A stretch of DNA of 20,112 bases. It comes from RGDT01 sp046719305 (GTDB lineage: Bacteria; Planctomycetota; Planctomycetia; Gemmatales; Gemmataceae). How positions within the stretch are numbered: position 1 is the first letter of the stretch; each line of letters begins with the position of its first letter. The stretch is from contig JBDNDE010000040.1 of the NCBI GenBank assembly GCA_046719305.1, forward strand, positions 1 through 20,112, read 5' to 3'. Of this stretch, positions 17,537-20,112 are shown piece by piece. A model generated the notes under the pieces. That model saw only the letters and a list, made by a program, of their open reading frames with translations, did not search any database and was not told where the DNA came from. Position numbers and translations under genes: made by a program.

Positions 17537-17554
17537 CGCATCCTCAATTGCAGT

Positions 17555-18157
17555 TTAGGGTTGCCACAACCCAACGATTCCTAGGCCTAACAGCAAGCCA
17601 GCATACCCCGCTCCTAGGCCAAAGCCGACCCAGGCCCAGGCGGGCTGATCGGCTAAACCGCGTAAGGCGGCCACTGCCTGCCCAGCTCCGATGCAAGCAG
17701 GCAAGACGGCGGCAAAGATGACGATCAAGCCCAAGAGTGTCATAATCGGAGCCGAGTAAGCCGTACCCATGCTGGCCTGATGGAGCAGAAGCAAGCCTAG
17801 CCCACAACTCAGCCAAGCTAGCAGCGAGAACAGTAAGGCCGCTTGCGTCTGACGGCGGCTGGCCTGAACCATGGCCGGGGTGGCTTCGGCGGTGTCCAGG
17901 GCGCGACGTACACAGGACATACACAACACCTGACCACGCCATCGAGTGCGGCAGGTTTCGCACACATGCTCAGCGCAGCGAGCACAGAGGCCAACCGATT
18001 CGCGTTTGGGATGTATCGCACAGACCGGTTCTTCCGAGCGGGCCGGCCGCGCGATGCGAGTGGCAGGCTCATAAAGCGGGTCATGACACGACGGGCAACG
18101 CGCCCCGACCTGGTCGCGATCTTCGGGCAACGATTTCCCGCAACTGGGGCAAAACAT
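17555..18157 (-). CDS. B-box-type zinc-finger membrane protein, second paralogue
   Basis: The product has 200 residues. An N-terminal zinc ribbon (Cys3, Cys6, Cys21, Cys24) is followed by a B-box-like finger with C-x2-H-x8-C-x2-C-x4-C-x2-C-x9-C-x2-C spacing (Cys46, His49, Cys58, Cys61, Cys66, Cys69, Cys79, Cys82). Three hydrophobic helices follow at about 107-126, 136-158 and 175-197. This suggests cytoplasmic zinc domains tethered to the membrane, perhaps for protein binding. The finger spacing is identical to that of the gene upstream, so the two are probably tandem duplicates. The ATG at 18157 was chosen because AAGG lies five bases before it, just inside the upstream stop (TAAGG), and because the zinc ribbon starts at once. 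Further in-frame starts at 18187 and 18196 overlap the upstream gene. The function is unknown. Confidence 0.8.
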   Translation of the reverse strand: MFCPSCGKSLPEDRDQVGARCPSCHDPLYEPATRIARPARSEEPVCAIHPKRESVGLCARCAEHVCETCRTRWRGQVLCMSCVRRALDTAEATPAMVQASRRQTQAALLFSLLAWLSCGLGLLLLHQASMGTAYSAPIMTLLGLIVIFAAVLPACIGAGQAVAALRGLADQPAWAWVGFGLGAGYAGLLLGLGIVGLWQP

Positions 18158-18164
18158 CACCACC

Positions 18165-19049
18165 TTATCCCCCACCTCCTGCCCCATCGCCACCACTGCC
18201 CAGTACCACTAGGCCGATCACACACACACACCACAGCAATGCGGCCAGCGAGACGCACACTCCGCTCATTGCTAGAGCACGTCCGCTGAGCCGTGTCTGC
18301 CCTTCGAGTTTCCGCACCACCCACAGCGATAACAACAGTGCCCCGGCCACCGGAAACAAGGCAACCACACTGAGCAACAGCGTGGGACCAGCCGTGCCAT
18401 CGCCGAAAAATAGTCCGACGCCCACAAGCGAAAGCGTCAATCCCACCGGACCGACAACCAACGAACTGAGAAACGCCACGATGGCCATGGGAAAGGTACG
18501 AATCGGCTGGCCGGCGCTGGCAATGCGAAAGTTTTTGCACACCCCACAGACAAACTGTCCACGCAGTTCCACGAGACACGATTCACAGAAAGGCAGGCGA
18601 CAACCAGCACACAGGCCGGCCGTAGCTTCGTTCTCGTGGTTCCAACATACCTCGGGGTCTATTTTCCGATAGCGCTGGCTCAGTTTTCGCAGAGGTTTCG
18701 CTGGCTCATCACGGTCCGAAGGAATCGGCTCTACCGGCAAGGCCAGAGGAATATCTACTGGCACCGCCCGAGCTACAGGAATCTGCGGTGGGCCGACCTC
18801 CTGAGCATCCTGTCGAGCAGGGGTCGATCTCTCGCAAACCGAGCGGGGAGTTTCAGGAGCAACCGGCACTGGCCGAACGGGAAGAGAATGCTCCGTTGGA
18901 ATAGCCTGGGGTATGTCGGGGGCAGCAGGGGCGGTGCTGGAGAAGGGCACTCGTACACCATTGCCGCAGGTACAAAAAATCAAGGCACCGGCTTCACTCT
19001 CCGGCCGGGAATGACGTTTCCCACACGATTTACAAAAAAACCACAGCAT
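18165..19049 (-). CDS. B-box-type zinc-finger membrane protein, first paralogue
   Basis: The product has 294 residues. A zinc-ribbon-like start (Cys6, Cys9, Cys26, Cys28) is followed by a Pro/Val/Ala-rich linker of about 90 residues. Then comes a B-box-like finger (Cys135, His138, Cys147, Cys150, Cys155, Cys158, Cys168, Cys171) with the same spacing as in its neighbour. Three hydrophobic helices follow at about 186-212, 222-245 and 260-284, and the protein ends in a Gly-rich tail. That tail is encoded by a GGAGG-rich stretch upstream of the next gene, so the coding end doubles as a leader. The ATG at 19049 has no well-placed ribosome binding site. A GGAG lies 14 bases upstream in the loop of a possible hairpin. 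It follows csrA by 50 bases. The function is unknown; a membrane-tethered binding role is inferred. Confidence 0.8.
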   Translation of the reverse strand: MLWFFCKSCGKRHSRPESEAGALIFCTCGNGVRVPFSSTAPAAPDIPQAIPTEHSLPVRPVPVAPETPRSVCERSTPARQDAQEVGPPQIPVARAVPVDIPLALPVEPIPSDRDEPAKPLRKLSQRYRKIDPEVCWNHENEATAGLCAGCRLPFCESCLVELRGQFVCGVCKNFRIASAGQPIRTFPMAIVAFLSSLVVGPVGLTLSLVGVGLFFGDGTAGPTLLLSVVALFPVAGALLLSLWVVRKLEGQTRLSGRALAMSGVCVSLAALLWCVCVIGLVVLGSGGDGAGGGG

Positions 19050-19076
19050 CCCCTAAGTGTATGCTCCGGAAAGGGG
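19050..19076 (-). promoter_or_regulatory. Hairpin at the start codon of the first zinc-finger gene
   Basis: On the minus strand CCCCT (19076-19072) can pair with AGGGG (19054-19050), which directly abuts the ATG. The 17-base loop carries the only GGAG that could serve as ribosome binding site. GGA in a hairpin loop is the known recognition pattern of CsrA, whose gene lies just upstream. The stem is only five pairs, so this is tentative. Confidence 0.3.
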
Positions 19077-19099
19077 CTTGGGTAGCTGCCTGTTTAGTC

Positions 19100-19297
19100 T
19101 CATCGAGGTGTGGTCGGGGTCGTCTCGTTCACAGCTTCTGGCGGTGCCGTCTCCAACAACTCCTGGCGGTGGATTGCCACACTCCGCGGAGCCACAAACC
19201 CCAGGCGTACTTGATTGCCCTGAATCGCTACCACCTTGAGGCGAATGGTGTCGCCGATGATGATTTCTTCACCTACTTTTCGACTGAGTACGAGCAT
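19100..19297 (-). CDS. csrA: Carbon storage regulator CsrA
   Basis: CsrA is a small dimeric RNA-binding protein that controls translation and stability of mRNAs by binding GGA motifs near ribosome binding sites. The 65-residue product begins MLVLSRKVGEEIIIGD and contains GNQVRLGFVAP and VAIHRQEL, with the RNA-binding Arg at position 44. The core matches the family throughout. The C-terminal tail is rich in Pro and Thr and slightly longer than in E. coli. The ATG at 19297 is preceded by a strong AAGGAGG about ten bases upstream. No flagellar genes or FliW, the usual neighbours and antagonist, lie nearby. It heads a likely unit with the two zinc-finger membrane genes and purL. Confidence 0.95.
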   Translation of the reverse strand: MLVLSRKVGEEIIIGDTIRLKVVAIQGNQVRLGFVAPRSVAIHRQELLETAPPEAVNETTPTTPR

Positions 19298-19320
19298 TTG
19301 GTGTCACCCTCCTTGAAGAT

Positions 19321-19337
19321 CGACGGTAGAATCGTCG
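19321..19337 (-). promoter_or_regulatory. Small hairpin in the csrA leader
   Basis: A perfect five-base inverted repeat CGACG-N7-CGTCG lies just upstream of the csrA ribosome binding site. GGA triplets flank it on both sides (an AGGAAGG upstream and the AAGGAGG itself). This arrangement would suit self-regulation by CsrA, but that is inference. Confidence 0.35.
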
Positions 19338-19400
19338 CTAACCTTCCTGGCTTTCTTCCCCACCAGAATTGGATGGGATAAATCGGAGAAAGCTACCTCT

Positions 19401-19439
19401 AGTATAGGACGTACAAGGCCGGGGTGCACAACTTGTCAA
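19401..19439 (-). promoter_or_regulatory. Candidate csrA promoter region
   Basis: On the minus strand a perfect -35 hexamer TTGACA (19439-19434) and a good -10 hexamer TATACT (19406-19401) are present, but they are 27 bases apart, too far for one sigma-70 promoter. TATACT may instead use TTGTGC (19431-19426) with a 19-base spacer. Transcription from TATACT would give a leader of roughly 95 bases. Confidence 0.35.
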
Positions 19440-19447
19440 GAGTTTTT

Positions 19448-19795
19448 TTACAAATTTTCTGAAGTCGGCCGGGACGTGGTCGACGCAGTACCTGGTACCT
19501 GCTCTCCCCACACCAGACGTAGTAGGTCGCCGACGGTCCGGTGCGCTTCAATGGGGTGACGCAATGGCATCGTCGCTATCAATTGATAACGGTTGCGACG
19601 GCCGGTTCGCTCACGCACCAGATAGCCCGCCTCTTCCAGATCTGCCACGATTCGTTGTACGGCTCGCTCTGTGATGCCGACTTTCTCAGCGACATCCCGC
19701 AAACGGATTTCCGGCTCACGGGCGATCACTAAGTACACATGCGCATGATTGCTCAAAAAAGTCCACTCGGACTTACTTTCGCCGGCTTCGCTCAT
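19448..19795 (-). CDS. Winged helix-turn-helix transcriptional regulator
   Basis: The product has 115 residues. A helix-turn-helix lies at about 31-55 (LRDVAEKVGITERAVQRIVADL), followed by a wing (about 56-73) with the basic segment RERTGRRNRY. This is the usual MarR/ArsR-like winged-helix pattern. The C-terminal part (about 80-115) has no recognised effector domain, so the ligand is unknown. The ATG at 19795 has GAGG nine bases upstream. It lies 43 bases after a probable DUF1570 gene and 150 bases before csrA on the same strand. It has its own good promoter, so it is probably transcribed separately. It could act on its neighbours, but no operator can be assigned with confidence. Confidence 0.85.
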   Translation of the reverse strand: MSEAGESKSEWTFLSNHAHVYLVIAREPEIRLRDVAEKVGITERAVQRIVADLEEAGYLVRERTGRRNRYQLIATMPLRHPIEAHRTVGDLLRLVWGEQVPGTASTTSRPTSENL

Positions 19796-19824
19796 GGCTT
19801 TGTCCTCGATTGGATAATACAGCC

Positions 19825-19852
19825 ATTATATGCGGATTTTATCGCGATTCAA
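19825..19852 (-). promoter_or_regulatory. Promoter of the winged-helix regulator gene
   Basis: On the minus strand a perfect TATAAT (19830-19825) lies 16 bases downstream of TTGAAT (19852-19847), a four-of-six -35 match. It would start transcription about 20 bases before the ATG at 19795. The -35 box lies inside the last codons of the upstream gene. Confidence 0.55.
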
Positions 19853-20111
19853 GTGCCTCTGGTATCACCACTCGGCCATCAGGACGTAATCTTTGCAGAT
19901 AACGCTGGAATTTTTCTTCCAGTTCGTCCAACGACTCTCCTACCAAGTCGCGAAAGGCTACTAGGGGATCGATTTCTCGGCCCAACGCACGAACGTAGGT
20001 CTCCAGGGCCGTACTGCTCAGCTGTCGACGCTCGAACGTCAGATAGTGCGTTAATGCCCAGGCGGCCAGATAAAACCGATCCGAAGTGGGCCGATCCGAG
20101 CCATGACGAGC
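19839..20111 (-). CDS. C-terminal end of a probable DUF1570 (peptidase MA-like) protein (partial)
   Basis: An open frame enters from the right edge and stops with TAA at 19841-19839, giving 90 residues. The helical segment DRFYLAAWALTHYL, followed by a charged helix, a short FRDLVG turn and LDELEEKFQRYLQRL, matches the usual C-terminal pattern of planctomycete DUF1570 proteins. There a helix with a Tyr/Ala-rich face is followed by a sentence-end helix. The HExxH metal-binding motif of such proteins would lie upstream, outside the window, so peptidase activity cannot be judged. It is followed by a winged-helix regulator gene 43 bases downstream. Confidence 0.55.
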   Translation of the reverse strand, partial: ARHGSDRPTSDRFYLAAWALTHYLTFERRQLSSTALETYVRALGREIDPLVAFRDLVGESLDELEEKFQRYLQRLRPDGRVVIPEALESR

Positions 20112-20112
20112 G

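Noticed and set aside
1..20112. Defence island, prophage, transposon, CRISPR array or tRNA
   Set aside because: No transposase, integrase, phage or cas-like product, no regularly spaced repeats and no cloverleaf pattern were found. The recognised genes are ordinary chromosomal planctomycete genes.

Overview
The window looks like a stretch of planctomycete chromosome, most likely from the Gemmata-type lineage. The evidence is the protein families. A very large secreted or membrane-anchored protein carries DUF1549 (PSCyt2) and DUF1553 (PSD1) domains with CX4CH and CX2CH haem-type motifs. There is also a DUF4175-like giant coiled-coil protein, an FG-GAP/VCBS propeller protein, a probable DUF1570 protein fragment, and small zinc-finger membrane proteins. 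No tRNA, rRNA, CRISPR array, transposase or phage gene was seen. Base composition and style look uniform, so this reads as vertically inherited chromosome, not an island.

Layout, left to right. The plus strand carries the 3' end of an unassigned gene (to 184), fabH (337-1311) and a secreted FG-GAP repeat protein (1355-2551). A hairpin near 2600 separates these from the rest of the window, which is all on the minus strand. Read in transcription order from the right edge, the minus strand holds: the C-terminal end of a probable DUF1570 protein (to 19839); a winged-helix regulator (19795-19448) with a good sigma-70-like promoter; csrA (19297-19100); two tandem paralogous B-box zinc-finger/three-helix membrane proteins (19049-18165 and 18157-17555); and purL (17536-14690). 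Then comes a ~520-base gene-free stretch with a terminator-like hairpin and a candidate promoter. It is followed by the DUF1549/DUF1553 protein (14167-10841), a nested hairpin built on a tandem repeat (10756-10808), a lipoprotein of unknown function (10636-9758), rtcA (9701-8655), and a textbook intrinsic terminator (8529-8551). The last pair is the giant coiled-coil protein (8444-3696) and, overlapping its stop codon by one base, a secreted alpha/alpha-toroid (squalene-cyclase-like) protein (3696-2611).

How the genes may work together. csrA, the two zinc-finger membrane proteins and purL are separated by only 50, 7 and 18 bases and probably share a transcript. That puts a post-transcriptional regulator, two possible membrane sensor or scaffold proteins and a purine biosynthesis enzyme in one unit. 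The giant coiled-coil protein and the toroid protein are translationally coupled and are probably partners at the cell envelope. The rest are single-gene units: fatty acid initiation (fabH), RNA 3'-end cyclisation (rtcA) and an orphan DUF1549/DUF1553 protein. I see no unmistakable new defence or mobile system. The most unusual items are the zinc-finger pair in the csrA-purL unit, the coupled giant coiled-coil/toroid pair and several RNA structures between genes.
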